A stretch of DNA of 64,000 nt, from positions 558,001 through 622,000 of the forward strand of contig NZ_CP172882.1 of NCBI RefSeq assembly GCF_050529585.1, read 5' to 3'. The stretch comes from Enterococcus_D sp050529585. Lineage in GTDB: Bacteria; Bacillota; Bacilli; Lactobacillales; Enterococcaceae. Positions 28,282 through 38,067 of this stretch are shown in pieces. Within the stretch, counting starts at the first letter, position 1. Each line of letters starts with the position of its first letter. The notes beneath the pieces are model-generated. The model worked only from the letters and a program-made list of their open reading frames with translations, was not told where the DNA came from and searched no databases. The translations under genes and the position numbers were made by a program.

Positions 28282-29424
28282 TTGATTTATTTTGACAACA
28301 GTGCCACAACTGCGATTTATCCCCAAGCTTTACATACATATACACAAGTGAGTCAGCGGATCATCGGCAATCCATCGAGCTTGCATGATTTAGGCAATCA
28401 ATCCAATCGTCTGCTGCAGCAATCAAGACAACAAATTGCTGATACTTTATCCGTTAAACCTTCCGAGATCGCTTTTACAAGTGGTGGAACAGAAGGCGAC
28501 AACTGGGTACTTAAAGGAACTGCGCTAGCCAAGAAAGCGTACGGCAATCATTTGATTATCTCAAGTATCGAACATCCAGCGGTGAGCGAAACCGCAGCGC
28601 AATTGTCGGACTTAGGTTTTGAGGTCAGTATCGCACCGGTGGACCAGCAAGGCTTTGTCAAAGTCGATGCACTTTCGGCAATGATCCGCAAAGAAACAAT
28701 TCTGGTTTCCGTGATGGCGGTCAACAATGAAATTGGCAGCATCCAACCCATTGAGGAAATCGCAACTGTCCTTAAAAACTACCCAACGATCCATTTTCAC
28801 GTGGATGCTGTTCAAGCAATCACCAAAGTTTCTCAAGAAAAATGGCTGCCAGAACGGGTGGACTTTGCGACATTTTCAGCCCATAAATTTCATGGTCCGC
28901 GGGGTGTAGGCTTTATATACTGGAAACAAGGACGCAAATTGGCGCCGCTGATGACAGGTGGCGGACAAGAGAACAACCAGCGCAGTGGGACGGAGAACGT
29001 ACCAGCCATTGCTTCCATGGCCAAAGCGTTGCGTTTAGCGACAGAACATCAGGCTGAGCGACCAAACCATGTTGAGTTATTAAAGCACTATCTGATGGAG
29101 GCTTTAGCAAGCTACGAGAAAGTGACATTATTTTCGGGCAGCGAGCAGTTTGCTCCTCATATCCTTTGTTTTGCTTTAAAAGGGATCCGAGGCGAGGTAT
29201 TGGTCCATGCGTTTGAGGAAAAACAAATTTATATTTCTACGACTAGCGCGTGTTCTTCCCGTAAAAAGATGGCCAGCAGCACTTTGCATGCGATGCACGT
29301 GGCCAATGAGTTAGCGACATCGGCAGTGCGTATCAGTTTAGATGAAAGCAACACTATGGCTGAAGTCGAACAATTTCTAATTGTTTTTCACCAGCTCTAT
29401 CAAAAATTTTCCAAAATCAATTAA
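28282..29424 (+). CDS. Cysteine desulfurase (NifS/IscS-like), sulfur donor for tRNA thiolation
   Basis: 380 residues, PLP-dependent class V aminotransferase fold. The N-terminus MIYFDNSATT, the PLP-contact SGGTEGDNW, and HVDAVQAI (PLP-binding Asp and Gln) are present, as is FSAHKFHGPRGVG with Schiff-base Lys202. The mobile-loop Cys324 is in TTSACSSRK, the short-loop type I layout. It begins with UUG (28282) behind GAAAGGG. The following thiI fits the known arrangement in which a dedicated desulfurase gives persulfide to ThiI for 4-thiouridine. Confidence 0.92.
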   Translation: MIYFDNSATTAIYPQALHTYTQVSQRIIGNPSSLHDLGNQSNRLLQQSRQQIADTLSVKPSEIAFTSGGTEGDNWVLKGTALAKKAYGNHLIISSIEHPAVSETAAQLSDLGFEVSIAPVDQQGFVKVDALSAMIRKETILVSVMAVNNEIGSIQPIEEIATVLKNYPTIHFHVDAVQAITKVSQEKWLPERVDFATFSAHKFHGPRGVGFIYWKQGRKLAPLMTGGGQENNQRSGTENVPAIASMAKALRLATEHQAERPNHVELLKHYLMEALASYEKVTLFSGSEQFAPHILCFALKGIRGEVLVHAFEEKQIYISTTSACSSRKKMASSTLHAMHVANELATSAVRISLDESNTMAEVEQFLIVFHQLYQKFSKIN

Positions 29425-29477
29425 GCCAAATAGATGGAATGAAACAATCATCAAACGAAATATAAAGGAGTTTATTT

Positions 29478-30683
29478 GTGAATTATACTGAAATCATGGT
29501 TCGTTATGGCGAACTATCTACCAAAGGAAAAAATCGTCGCAGCTTTATTATGCAATTGGCTGAAAACGTGAAACGAACACTAGCAGACTTTCCTGATGTG
29601 AAAATCCACGCAGAAAGAGATCGGATGCACTTGTTATTAAATGGGGCCGATGGGCAACTGATTATGCCCAAGTTGCAAAAGGTTTTCGGCATTCAAAATT
29701 TTTCACCAAGTATCCGTGTTGAAAAAGATATCGAGGTCCTAAAAGCCTCTGTTCAAACAGTGATGAAAGAAATTTATACGGGTAAAGAGACATTCAAAAT
29801 CACTGCCAAACGTAGTGACCATTCATTTGTCCAAGACAGCAATGAACTCAATTTGACCTTGGGAAATGCCGTGTTTGATATTTTCCCCGATATTCGTGTC
29901 CAAATGAAGAAACCCGATATCAACCTACGGGTAGAAATTCGGATGGACGGTGCCTACCTATCCTATGAAACGATTCAAGGGGCCGGCGGGCTGCCTGTTG
30001 GAACAAGTGGCAAAGGCATGCTGATGTTATCTGGCGGAATCGACTCACCTGTTGCTGGATATTTTGCAATGAAGCGCGGAGTCGAGATCGAAGCTGTCCA
30101 CTTTGCGAGTCCACCTTATACAAGTGAGCAAGCCTTGCAAAAAGCCAAGGATTTGACTGAAAAATTGGTGCCATATGTCGGCAGTATTCAATTTATCGAA
30201 GTGCCTTTCACAGAAGTCCAAGAAGAAATCAAAAATCGGGTACCACAAGGGTACTGGATGACATTGACTCGTCGTATGATGCTCAGATTGACAGATGCGA
30301 TTCGTGCACAACGCCAAGGCTTGGTGATCTTGAATGGTGAGTCTTTAGGACAAGTAGCTTCACAAACTTTACAAAGCATGGTTGCGATCAATGAAGTGAC
30401 CAATACACCGATTATCCGTCCCGTTGCAACAATGGACAAATTGGAGATCATCGATGTTGCCCAAGAAATCGACACCTTTGAATTGGCGATCCAGCCATTT
30501 GAAGATTGTTGTACGATTTTTGCACCACCACAACCCAAAACACGCCCTAAATTGGAAAAGGTTCATTTATATGAAGAACGTTTAGATATTGAAGGCATGA
30601 TCAGTCGCGCGATGGCTGGCTTGAAAATCGAACAAATCACTGCGAAACAAGCCAAGAACGAAGAGTTTGCTGATTTCTTATAA
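29478..30683 (+). CDS. thiI: tRNA 4-thiouridine synthase ThiI
   Basis: 401 residues. There is an N-terminal ferredoxin-like/THUMP region (about 60-165) and a PP-loop adenylation motif LMLSGGIDSPVAGYF (around 185-200). The enzyme adenylates U8 of tRNA for sulfur transfer. It lacks the C-terminal rhodanese extension of the E. coli enzyme, as is normal in Firmicutes; the invariant Cys pair near FEDCCTIFAPPQPKTRP is retained. It starts with GUG at 29478 behind AAAGGAG and lies 53 bp after nifS. Confidence 0.95.
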   Translation: MNYTEIMVRYGELSTKGKNRRSFIMQLAENVKRTLADFPDVKIHAERDRMHLLLNGADGQLIMPKLQKVFGIQNFSPSIRVEKDIEVLKASVQTVMKEIYTGKETFKITAKRSDHSFVQDSNELNLTLGNAVFDIFPDIRVQMKKPDINLRVEIRMDGAYLSYETIQGAGGLPVGTSGKGMLMLSGGIDSPVAGYFAMKRGVEIEAVHFASPPYTSEQALQKAKDLTEKLVPYVGSIQFIEVPFTEVQEEIKNRVPQGYWMTLTRRMMLRLTDAIRAQRQGLVILNGESLGQVASQTLQSMVAINEVTNTPIIRPVATMDKLEIIDVAQEIDTFELAIQPFEDCCTIFAPPQPKTRPKLEKVHLYEERLDIEGMISRAMAGLKIEQITAKQAKNEEFADFL

Positions 30684-30708
30684 AAGCATAAAATAAGATG
30701 AATGAGAC

Positions 30709-30745
30709 AAGCCTGCATGTTGGTTAACGGACATGCAGGCTTTTT
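30709..30745 (+). terminator. Terminator of nifS-thiI
   Basis: AAGCCTGCATGT (30709-30720) pairs with ACATGCAGGCTT, ending in TTTTT. Confidence 0.92.
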
Positions 30746-30755
30746 AAGTAAAAGT

Positions 30756-30820
30756 TTGTGAATAATTTCTTGCTATTCAAATTTTAACGTGCTACACTCG
30801 ATATGTGAATAATTTAACAA
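30756..30820 (+). promoter_or_regulatory. rex promoter flanked by two Rex-like operators
   Basis: Promoter TTGCTA (30770-30775), 17-bp spacer, TACACT (30793-30798) with TG extension. A Rex-type half-palindrome TTGTGAATAATTTCTTG (30756-30772) overlaps the -35. A fuller site ATGTGAATAATTTAACAA (30803-30820) lies just after the -10. Both share GTGAATAATTT, and the consensus is TTGTGAAwwwwTTCACAA. This predicts NADH-sensitive autorepression. Confidence 0.75.
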
Positions 30821-30833
30821 GAGAGGTAGAATA

Positions 30834-31487
30834 ATGGAAATCTTAAGAGAAAAGAAACTTCCAAAAGCAACTGCCAAACGGCTGCCAGCGTACTTAAGAC
30901 ATTTGAAACTTCTGGACGCTACAGGTGTCCAACGAATCAAATCAAAAGAATTTGCGGAGATCACGCAAGTGCCTTCTGCAACGATACGCCGTGATTTTTC
31001 TCATTTAGGTGAATTAGGCAGAAGCGGATACGGCTATGATGTGCCTTATTTGATTGAGGTATTGAGTCATATTCTTGAAACCAATGAAGAAAAGAAAATT
31101 GCCTTGATTGGTTTTGGCAATTTAGGAAAAGCCTTGGCAAACAACAATTTCCGGCGCAACGAAAACCTTTCAGTGACAGCGGTCTTTGACAATGATCCTG
31201 CAATGGTTGGTCAAACAATCGGCGATCACTATGTTTACGGCATGGATCAATTGGCCGCAGTCGTTAAAGAAAAGGGCATTACCGTGGCCATTTCTACAGT
31301 GCCCAGCCGTTATGCCCAAAGCGCAGTGGATAAAATCGTAGATGCGGGAATCACAGCAATCTTAAATTTTGCCCCAGATCCGGTCAACGTACCGAAAACA
31401 GTCAATATACAATATATCGACTTGACGACAGAGTTACAGACATTGATCTTTTTTGATACGACCTATTCACAAAAAGAGAGAGTTTGA
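30834..31487 (+). CDS. rex: Redox-sensing transcriptional repressor Rex
   Basis: 217 residues. The N-terminal winged helix (about 1-80) includes LPAYLRHLKLL and VPSATIRRDFSHLGELG. The Rossmann NAD(H)-binding domain has IGFGNLGKALANN (near residue 87), and a C-terminal helix is domain-swapped in known structures. It senses the NADH/NAD+ ratio and represses fermentation and redox genes when NADH is low. Operators in its own promoter support autoregulation, and tpx follows at once, giving redox sensing plus peroxide removal. Confidence 0.95.
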   Translation: MEILREKKLPKATAKRLPAYLRHLKLLDATGVQRIKSKEFAEITQVPSATIRRDFSHLGELGRSGYGYDVPYLIEVLSHILETNEEKKIALIGFGNLGKALANNNFRRNENLSVTAVFDNDPAMVGQTIGDHYVYGMDQLAAVVKEKGITVAISTVPSRYAQSAVDKIVDAGITAILNFAPDPVNVPKTVNIQYIDLTTELQTLIFFDTTYSQKERV

Positions 31488-31552
31488 GCAAATTCTTTTC
31501 GTTTTACGGGATTCTTCCTTATACTGGGAGAAAACGTAATAGGAGAGATGAC

Positions 31553-32044
31553 ATGCAAGTTACACGTAAAGGAACCGTCTATGAAGTACCCGGGGATCAA
31601 CCACGAGTGGGGGATATTGCCCATGATTTTCGTTTGAAGAGTTTGGATGATACCGAGTATGCATTGGCAGATTTTTTAGGAAAGCCAACGATCATCAGTG
31701 TCGTTCCTGATATCGATACGCGGGTTTGTGCACTACAAACCAAACGTTTTAATCAAGAAGCCAGTCAATTAGATGAGATCCATTTCGTAACGATCTCAAA
31801 TAATACCAAAGAAGAACAAGTAAACTGGTGCGGCAAAGAAGGCGTTGATATGATCGTTTTACATGATCCAGCAAATACCTTCGGTGAAGCATATCAAATC
31901 ATGATACCAGATTTTGGTCATTTCGCACGGGCTATTTTTGTCTTAGATCGTGACGGTGTCATGCGTCACGTTGAAATCGTACCAGAAATTGCACAAGAAC
32001 CGAACTATCAAGCAGCTATTGAAACAGCCAAAGCAAACCTCTAA
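31553..32044 (+). CDS. tpx: Thiol peroxidase Tpx (atypical 2-Cys peroxiredoxin)
   Basis: 163 residues, the usual Tpx size. Peroxidatic Cys59 is in DIDTRVCALQTKRFN and resolving Cys93 in VNWCGKEG, the expected 34-residue spacing. It reduces hydrogen peroxide and alkyl peroxides using thioredoxin. The start at 31553 follows AGGAGAG at 31541; an in-frame extension back to 31484 would overlap rex and has no RBS. The gap after rex is 65 bp, so cotranscription is possible. Confidence 0.94.
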   Translation: MQVTRKGTVYEVPGDQPRVGDIAHDFRLKSLDDTEYALADFLGKPTIISVVPDIDTRVCALQTKRFNQEASQLDEIHFVTISNNTKEEQVNWCGKEGVDMIVLHDPANTFGEAYQIMIPDFGHFARAIFVLDRDGVMRHVEIVPEIAQEPNYQAAIETAKANL

Positions 32045-32073
32045 TTGACTTTCAATTGACTTCATTGTAGAAT
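32045..32073 (+). promoter_or_regulatory. Promoter of the valS T-box transcript
   Basis: TTGACT (32045-32050), 17-bp spacer, TAGAAT (32068-32073), placing the start near 32080. Confidence 0.75.
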
Positions 32074-32079
32074 GTAGCA

Positions 32080-32335
32080 AGATGAAACAAGAATGAAAAC
32101 AGCAAGACAATGTTCAAGAGGAGTATTTGTTCACCTGGTGTTAAGAGAAAAGTCGGTTGGTGCAAGACTTTCCCAGAAACAAAGAAGGTAGCTTGAAGGT
32201 CTTTGATCCGAGGATGATCGATCCGAGGACAAACGCATCGTGACCGTTAACTCACGTCAAAGTGGTAGAGAAATCTACAATTTAGGTGGTACCGCGTTTC
32301 AGCGCCCTAAATGCCTCGGCATTTAGGGCGCTTTT
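32080..32335 (+). promoter_or_regulatory. T-box riboswitch controlling valS
   Basis: The leader contains the T-box core AGGTGGTACCGCG (32284-32296), whose UGGU can pair with an ACCA end of uncharged tRNA. A strong rho-independent hairpin follows, AGCGCCCTAAATGCC with its complement (32301-32330) and TTTTT. A stem I region precedes it. The likely specifier is GTA (32188-32190, in AAGGTAGC), a Val codon followed by a purine; this choice is tentative. Uncharged tRNA-Val should stabilise the antiterminator and allow valS expression. Confidence 0.92.
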
Positions 32336-32453
32336 TGCTGTACTTGGCGGTGAAAAGCCGTCGCAGACTCCCAAGGAATCAAAGTGAAAGCAGCGCGATC
32401 TTTTGACCAGTACCCCGTCTGCAAAATAACCAAACCATATAGGAGGAATCCAA

Positions 32454-35093
32454 ATGACAGAGGAATTATCAACAAAATACAATCCGCAGGAAGTTGAAGC
32501 CGGACGCTATCAAGATTGGCTCGACCATGATCGCTTCAAACCAAGCGGCAACAAAGAAGCCAAACCCTATTCGATCGTGATCCCACCACCAAACGTAACC
32601 GGTAAATTGCATTTGGGACATGCCTGGGATACCACATTGCAAGATATTATCATTCGCCAAAAACGGATGCAAGGGTACGACACTTTATGGTTGCCAGGAA
32701 TGGACCATGCCGGCATCGCAACCCAAGCCAAAGTGGAAGAAAAATTACGTGAACAAGGAATTTCTCGTTATGACCTAGGTCGTGAAAAATTTATTGAACA
32801 AGTGTGGGATTGGAAAGAAGAGTACGCCGGTCACATTCGTGAACAATGGGCTAAAATGGGTTTGTCATTAGATTATAGTCGTGAACGGTTTACACTAGAT
32901 GAAGGGCTGTCAGAAGCTGTCCGCAAAGTTTTTGTGACATTGTATGAAAAAGAGTTGATTTACCGCGGAGAATATATCATCAACTGGGATCCCCAAGCAC
33001 GCACGGCTTTGTCTGACATCGAAGTGATCCACAAAGACATCGAAGGCGCCTTCTACCATATGTCTTATGAATTGGCAGACGGCAGCGGTGTTGTAGAGAT
33101 CGCAACGACCCGTCCAGAAACGATGCTAGGAGATACGGCAGTCGCTGTTCATCCAGAAGATGCACGTTATCAAGGCTTGATTGGCAAAATGGTGATTTTG
33201 CCACTGGTCAATAAAGAGATTCCGATCATTGCTGATGAATATGTAGATCAAGAATTTGGTACTGGTGTTGTGAAAATCACCCCAGCCCATGATCCCAATG
33301 ACTTTGAGGTTGGGAACCGTCATGATTTGCCAAGGGTCAATGTGATGAATGAAGATGGGTCAATGAATGATTTGGCTGGTGCTTATGCCGGTATGGATCG
33401 TTTTGCCGCTAGAAAACAAATCGTGCAAGACTTAGACGCACTAGGCCGTTTGATCAAAATTGAAAAAATGGTCCATAGTGTTGGTCACTCAGAAAGAACA
33501 GGTGTTGTCGTTGAACCACGACTATCCACCCAATGGTTCGTGAAAATGGCGCCACTGGCCCAACAAGCAATCGACAATCAAGATACAGCAGATGCGGTTG
33601 AATTTTACCCGCCACGTTTCAATCAAACATTCTTGCGTTGGATGGACAACGTACATGATTGGGTCATCTCCCGTCAGCTTTGGTGGGGCCACCAAATCCC
33701 AGCGTGGTACCATAAAGAAACCGGCGAAATGTATGTAGGGTTAGAAGCACCCGAAGATGCCGAGAATTGGCAACAAGATCCAGATGTCTTGGATACATGG
33801 TTCAGTTCAGCATTATGGCCATTTTCAACAATGGGTTGGCCAGATGAACAAAGCGAGGATTACCAACGCTACTTCCCAACCAATACATTGGTTACCGGAT
33901 ACGATATTATTTTCTTCTGGGTTAGTCGAATGATTTTCCAAAGTTTGGAGTTCACAGGCAAACGGCCCTTTGAAAATGTCTTGATCCATGGTTTGATTCG
34001 CGATGAACAAGGCCGCAAAATGAGCAAATCATTGGGCAATGGGATCGATCCGATGGAAGTCATTGAAAAATATGGTGCAGATGCATTGCGCTGGTTCTTA
34101 TCAAATGGTTCTGCCCCTGGCCAAGATGTCCGCTTCAGCTATGAAAAAATGGATGCTGCTTGGAACTTCATCAACAAAATCTGGAATGCTTCGCGTTTTG
34201 TTTTGATGAATGTGGAAGGCCTGACTGTGGAAGACATTGATTTTTCTGGTGAAAAATCTGTTGCCGATCGTTGGATCTTGACACGTCTAAACGAAACCAT
34301 CGAAAAAGTTACTGAGCTCTTTGAACGCTTTGAATTTGGGGAAGCAGGCCGTCAATTATATAACTTTATTTGGGATGATTTCTGCGATTGGTATATTGAA
34401 ATGTCAAAAGAAACTTTATATGGCGACAATGAAGTTGCCAAACACGTCAATAAGAGTATTTTGGTCCATGTCCTTGATCAAATTTTACGTCTGCTGCATC
34501 CAATCATGCCATTCGTGACAGAAGAAATTTGGAGTAAACTTCCCCACACAGGTGATTCCCTGGTGGTGGCTGATTATCCAGTTGTGGCACCCGAATGGTC
34601 AGACGATAAAGCAGCACAAGGAATGGAAGTCTTGAAAGAATTGATCCGGTCTGTACGAAATATCCGGGCAGAAGTCAATACACCATTATCCAAACCGATC
34701 ACCTTGTTGATCCAAACCAATGATCAAGCGGTTGAAGATTTCTTGATCACCAACAAGAATTATATCGAGCGCTTTTGCAACCCAGAAGAATTGGTGATCT
34801 CAAATACATTAGATGCACCAGAATTAGCGATGTCAGCCATCTTGACCGGCGCAACGATCTATTTGCCGTTGGCAGGACTGATTGATATTGAAGAAGAAAT
34901 CGCTCGTTTAGAAAAGGAATTGGGTAAATACACGCAAGAAGTCAAACGTGTTCAAGGGAAACTATCGAATGAACGTTTCGTGGCCAATGCGCCTGAAGAA
35001 GTCGTTGCCCAAGAACGCAGCAAAGAAGCAGACTATCTTGAGAAAAAACAACAAGTACAAGAACGAATCGACCAATTACGAACGATTCAATAA
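32454..35093 (+). CDS. valS: Valyl-tRNA synthetase
   Basis: 879 residues, normal for Firmicutes. Class I signature HLGH (residues 53-56, after PPPNVTG) and KMSKS (522-526). The editing CP1 domain lies in between and contains TTRPETMLGDTAV. A tRNA-binding anticodon domain and a C-terminal coiled-coil arm (EIARLEKELGKY... EKKQQVQERIDQL) follow. It charges tRNA-Val and deacylates Thr-tRNA-Val. AGGAGG RBS. The upstream T-box gives amino-acid-dependent control, and its own terminator lies at 35107. Confidence 0.98.
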   Translation: MTEELSTKYNPQEVEAGRYQDWLDHDRFKPSGNKEAKPYSIVIPPPNVTGKLHLGHAWDTTLQDIIIRQKRMQGYDTLWLPGMDHAGIATQAKVEEKLREQGISRYDLGREKFIEQVWDWKEEYAGHIREQWAKMGLSLDYSRERFTLDEGLSEAVRKVFVTLYEKELIYRGEYIINWDPQARTALSDIEVIHKDIEGAFYHMSYELADGSGVVEIATTRPETMLGDTAVAVHPEDARYQGLIGKMVILPLVNKEIPIIADEYVDQEFGTGVVKITPAHDPNDFEVGNRHDLPRVNVMNEDGSMNDLAGAYAGMDRFAARKQIVQDLDALGRLIKIEKMVHSVGHSERTGVVVEPRLSTQWFVKMAPLAQQAIDNQDTADAVEFYPPRFNQTFLRWMDNVHDWVISRQLWWGHQIPAWYHKETGEMYVGLEAPEDAENWQQDPDVLDTWFSSALWPFSTMGWPDEQSEDYQRYFPTNTLVTGYDIIFFWVSRMIFQSLEFTGKRPFENVLIHGLIRDEQGRKMSKSLGNGIDPMEVIEKYGADALRWFLSNGSAPGQDVRFSYEKMDAAWNFINKIWNASRFVLMNVEGLTVEDIDFSGEKSVADRWILTRLNETIEKVTELFERFEFGEAGRQLYNFIWDDFCDWYIEMSKETLYGDNEVAKHVNKSILVHVLDQILRLLHPIMPFVTEEIWSKLPHTGDSLVVADYPVVAPEWSDDKAAQGMEVLKELIRSVRNIRAEVNTPLSKPITLLIQTNDQAVEDFLITNKNYIERFCNPEELVISNTLDAPELAMSAILTGATIYLPLAGLIDIEEEIARLEKELGKYTQEVKRVQGKLSNERFVANAPEEVVAQERSKEADYLEKKQQVQERIDQLRTIQ

Positions 35094-35106
35094 AAAAGTC
35101 AATGAG

Positions 35107-35144
35107 AAAAGGGAGAAGTGAAGGTTTTGCGCTTCTCTCTTTTT
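35107..35144 (+). terminator. Terminator of valS
   Basis: AAAAGGGAGAAG pairs with CTTCTCTCTTTTT across an 11-13-nt loop. Confidence 0.75.
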
Positions 35145-35225
35145 ACATTTTTTCATACGTATAGATGGTCATAGAAATTAGGAAAGCTGTTCCTTTTTTG
35201 TTAAAATAAAGCCGAGGTGAATGAA

Positions 35226-36539
35226 ATGACAAGCGAAGAAGCAATTGCATGGATCCATGGCCGCTTAACATTTGGCGTCAGACCCGGATTACGCCGTGTT
35301 GAGGCCTTATTGAAGCTGTTAGGCAACCCAGAAAAAGAAGTAACCATGATCCATATCGCCGGTACCAATGGCAAAGGATCGACCGTCAGTTATTTGCGTA
35401 GCTTATTAGAGGAAAGTGGTTTACAAGTGGGTACATTTACATCGCCCCATATCGAGTCCTTTAACGAACGCATCGAAATCAATGGGCAATTTATTTCTGA
35501 TGAAGATTTGGTCGACTGGGTCGAAAGAATACAGCCCCTAGTCGCTCAGTTAGACCAAGAGGAAGCAGTGACGGGGATCACACAGTTTGAAATCATTACA
35601 GCACTGGCGTTAGGGTATTTTGCTGAGCAGAAAGTCGATGTTGCCTTGATTGAAGTGGGTCTGGGGGGCTTGTTAGATAGTACCAATGTGATTAGGCCGA
35701 TACTGACAGCTATTACAACAATCGGGATGGATCACATGGATGTCCTTGGGGATACGATCGAAGCCATTGCGGCCCATAAAGCAGGCATCATTAAAGACGG
35801 AGTGCCAGTGGTCATAGGAAATATTGCAGAACCCGCATTATCGGTGATCGATACCAAAGCAAAAGAAGCCAATGCAGCCACTTATCATTTAGGGGATAGT
35901 TATAAAGTAACCTACCGCCATCCTGATGCATCATGGGGAGAAGTATTTGATTTTGAAAATGCACAAGGCAAAATCAAAAGCTTGATCACACCGATGCTGG
36001 GACGCCACCAACCAGAGAATGCCGGTGTGGCGATTCAATTGTATGCATTGTATTGTGCACAAAAACAGCTGCCATTTACTGCCAAGGCTGTTCGCAACGG
36101 GTTGAAAAAAGCCTACTGGCCAGCACGCATGGAGAAGCTGAGTCAGGAACCATTGGTGATTTTGGACGGTGCCCACAATACCCACGCGATGATGCGTCTG
36201 GTCGATACAATGAAGGAAGAGTTCAAAGATTACCATATCCATATCCTTTTTTCGGCATTAGAAACCAAAAATATTCCTCAAATGCTGGCGCAGCTGCTTG
36301 AAATCCCGCAAGCTGAAATTTATATGACTACCTTTGATTATCCCAAAGCTGTCAACTTGGCAGCTGGCTATCAAGAAATAGATACAAAACGAATCTCAAC
36401 TGTTTCACTTTGGCAATTTGGATTAGCCGAGTTATTAGAAAAAATGACCAGCGAAGACTTATTGCTGATCACCGGCTCTTTATATTTTGTTTCAGAAGTA
36501 CGTGAATTATTGCGATCAATAGGAGGAAATAATGGCTAA
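35226..36539 (+). CDS. folC: Folylpolyglutamate synthase / dihydrofolate synthase
   Basis: 437 residues, FolC family (Mur ligase fold). The ATP-binding P-loop is IAGTNGKGSTVSYL (46-52). A folate-site segment FTSPHIESFNERI follows, and Mur-ligase-central DxxxxGxGG-type EVGLGGLLDSTN lies around 140. It adds glutamates to folates. I start at the ATG at 35226 because GAGGTGA sits 5 nt before it; an in-frame GTG at 35217 would overlap that RBS. The stop overlaps the next gene by 8 bp. Confidence 0.93.
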   Translation: MTSEEAIAWIHGRLTFGVRPGLRRVEALLKLLGNPEKEVTMIHIAGTNGKGSTVSYLRSLLEESGLQVGTFTSPHIESFNERIEINGQFISDEDLVDWVERIQPLVAQLDQEEAVTGITQFEIITALALGYFAEQKVDVALIEVGLGGLLDSTNVIRPILTAITTIGMDHMDVLGDTIEAIAAHKAGIIKDGVPVVIGNIAEPALSVIDTKAKEANAATYHLGDSYKVTYRHPDASWGEVFDFENAQGKIKSLITPMLGRHQPENAGVAIQLYALYCAQKQLPFTAKAVRNGLKKAYWPARMEKLSQEPLVILDGAHNTHAMMRLVDTMKEEFKDYHIHILFSALETKNIPQMLAQLLEIPQAEIYMTTFDYPKAVNLAAGYQEIDTKRISTVSLWQFGLAELLEKMTSEDLLLITGSLYFVSEVRELLRSIGGNNG

Positions 36540-37206
36540 GTTGCAAGGTGTGATTTTCGATATGGATGGGTTATTGTTTGATACAGAACTACTTTATTAT
36601 CAGGCAACACAAGTTGTCGCAGATGAAATGGGTATACCGTATAGCAAAGAATTGTATCTGGCCTATGTCGGTGTATCGGATGAGGAAGTGTGGGCAGCGT
36701 ACCATGAACGATTTGATCCGGTATTTGGTCATGACAAAATCAGTCGCTTTATTCAAGCGGCTTTTGATCGAACAGTGACTATGTTCGAACAAGGTGCAGC
36801 AGAACTGAAACCAGGTGTTTATGATATCTTGCGGTTCTTAGATGACCAGCAAATACCCCGCATCTTGGCGTCGAGTAATCAACGGATGGTGATCGATACA
36901 TTATTGGCCGCAGCTGATTTAACGGATGCGTTTCCTGAAATCGTCTGTTTTGATGATGTGACCAGAGCCAAGCCAGACCCGGAAATTTTTGAGAAAGCCC
37001 AACAGATTCTTGAAGTACCTAAAGAATCCTTGGTCATCTTAGAAGATTCAGCGAATGGCATCCATGCCGCCCACAGTGCTGGAATCTCTGTGATCATGAT
37101 TCCTGATTTGATTGCGCCAACAACGATCATTGAAGAAAAAGTGTTGGCGATTTTGCCTTCATTGACGGACGTACCTGCATTTCTTGAAGCAAGCTATCAT
37201 TTGTAA
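36532..37206 (+). CDS. HAD-family hydrolase (beta-phosphoglucomutase / phosphatase-like)
   Basis: A 224-residue subfamily IA HAD. Motif I is FDMDGLLFDTE (Asp10, Asp12) with a four-helix cap beginning QATQVVADEMG, motif II is ASSNQ, and ILEDSANGIHAAHSAG carries motif IV. It resembles the YcjU/YhcW sugar-phosphatase type; the substrate is unknown. The AGGAGG RBS is inside folC and the genes overlap by 8 bp, so the pair is translationally coupled. Confidence 0.85.
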   Translation: MAKLQGVIFDMDGLLFDTELLYYQATQVVADEMGIPYSKELYLAYVGVSDEEVWAAYHERFDPVFGHDKISRFIQAAFDRTVTMFEQGAAELKPGVYDILRFLDDQQIPRILASSNQRMVIDTLLAAADLTDAFPEIVCFDDVTRAKPDPEIFEKAQQILEVPKESLVILEDSANGIHAAHSAGISVIMIPDLIAPTTIIEEKVLAILPSLTDVPAFLEASYHL

Positions 37207-37282
37207 AAAAACTTTGCATTAGCCTATCAGGTGAACTTCCTTTGCGTATTTCTATTATAGAATAGTGCAAAGGAGTTTTTTT

Positions 37283-37963
37283 ATGAATAAAACCATGATC
37301 CCTCAAAGTTCTTATCCCCGCGAACGTATGCTGCAATATGGGGTTGAGGCATTATCCAACCAGGAGCTATTGGCGATTTTGCTGCGCACGGGTGCACATC
37401 CATTGAATGTGTTGGAATTGGCCGGCGTCATTTTGAATCGCTTCGAGGACATATACGAACTCAAGCAAGTGACCCTTGATGAATTACAGGAAATTCGCGG
37501 TGTGGGGCAAATCAAAGCCATCGAGATCAAGGCGATGATCGAGTTGGGGGGACGGATCCAACGGGCAGGACAGCCCAAATATGGCAAAGTCAATTCCAGC
37601 ATGGATATTGCCAAACTGATGATGCAAGAATTAAAAGACTATCGTCAAGAACACTTGCTTTGTTTATATCTCAACACAAAAAATGAAATCATCCAGAAAA
37701 AAACCTTGTTTATTGGTTCGCTAAATCAGTCGATCGCGCATCCAAGAGAAATCTTTCATGGTGCAGTGCGTTGCAGCGCTGCGCGCGTGATTGCAATTCA
37801 CAATCATCCAAGCGGCAGCCCGCAACCATCCGAAGCAGATTTGGCCTTTACGCGGCGCCTCATGAAGTGCGGTGAAATCATGGGTATCGATTTATTGGAT
37901 CATTTGATCATTGGGGACAACGCTTATGTGAGTTTGCGGGAAGAGGGGTTGTGGGAATCTTAA
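37283..37963 (+). CDS. radC: DNA repair protein RadC homolog
   Basis: 226 residues. An N-terminal helix-hairpin-helix-like part (IRGVGQIKAIEIKAMIELG) is followed by the RadC/MPN-JAMM domain with metal motif HNHPSGSPQPSEAD: His173, His175 and Asp186. Despite the name, function in recombination repair is unproven. I start at 37283, since AAAGGAG lies immediately upstream; an in-frame GTG at 37265 coincides with that RBS. Confidence 0.93.
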   Translation: MNKTMIPQSSYPRERMLQYGVEALSNQELLAILLRTGAHPLNVLELAGVILNRFEDIYELKQVTLDELQEIRGVGQIKAIEIKAMIELGGRIQRAGQPKYGKVNSSMDIAKLMMQELKDYRQEHLLCLYLNTKNEIIQKKTLFIGSLNQSIAHPREIFHGAVRCSAARVIAIHNHPSGSPQPSEADLAFTRRLMKCGEIMGIDLLDHLIIGDNAYVSLREEGLWES

Positions 37964-38067
37964 ACTTTTTCCTCGTCCACGATCGGGATTTTTTATTGAT
38001 CCATCTGAAAAAAGAGACCGCAAGGACAAAAAATGAGAAATCAGAAAGAAAGAATTAATCTTCTGTC

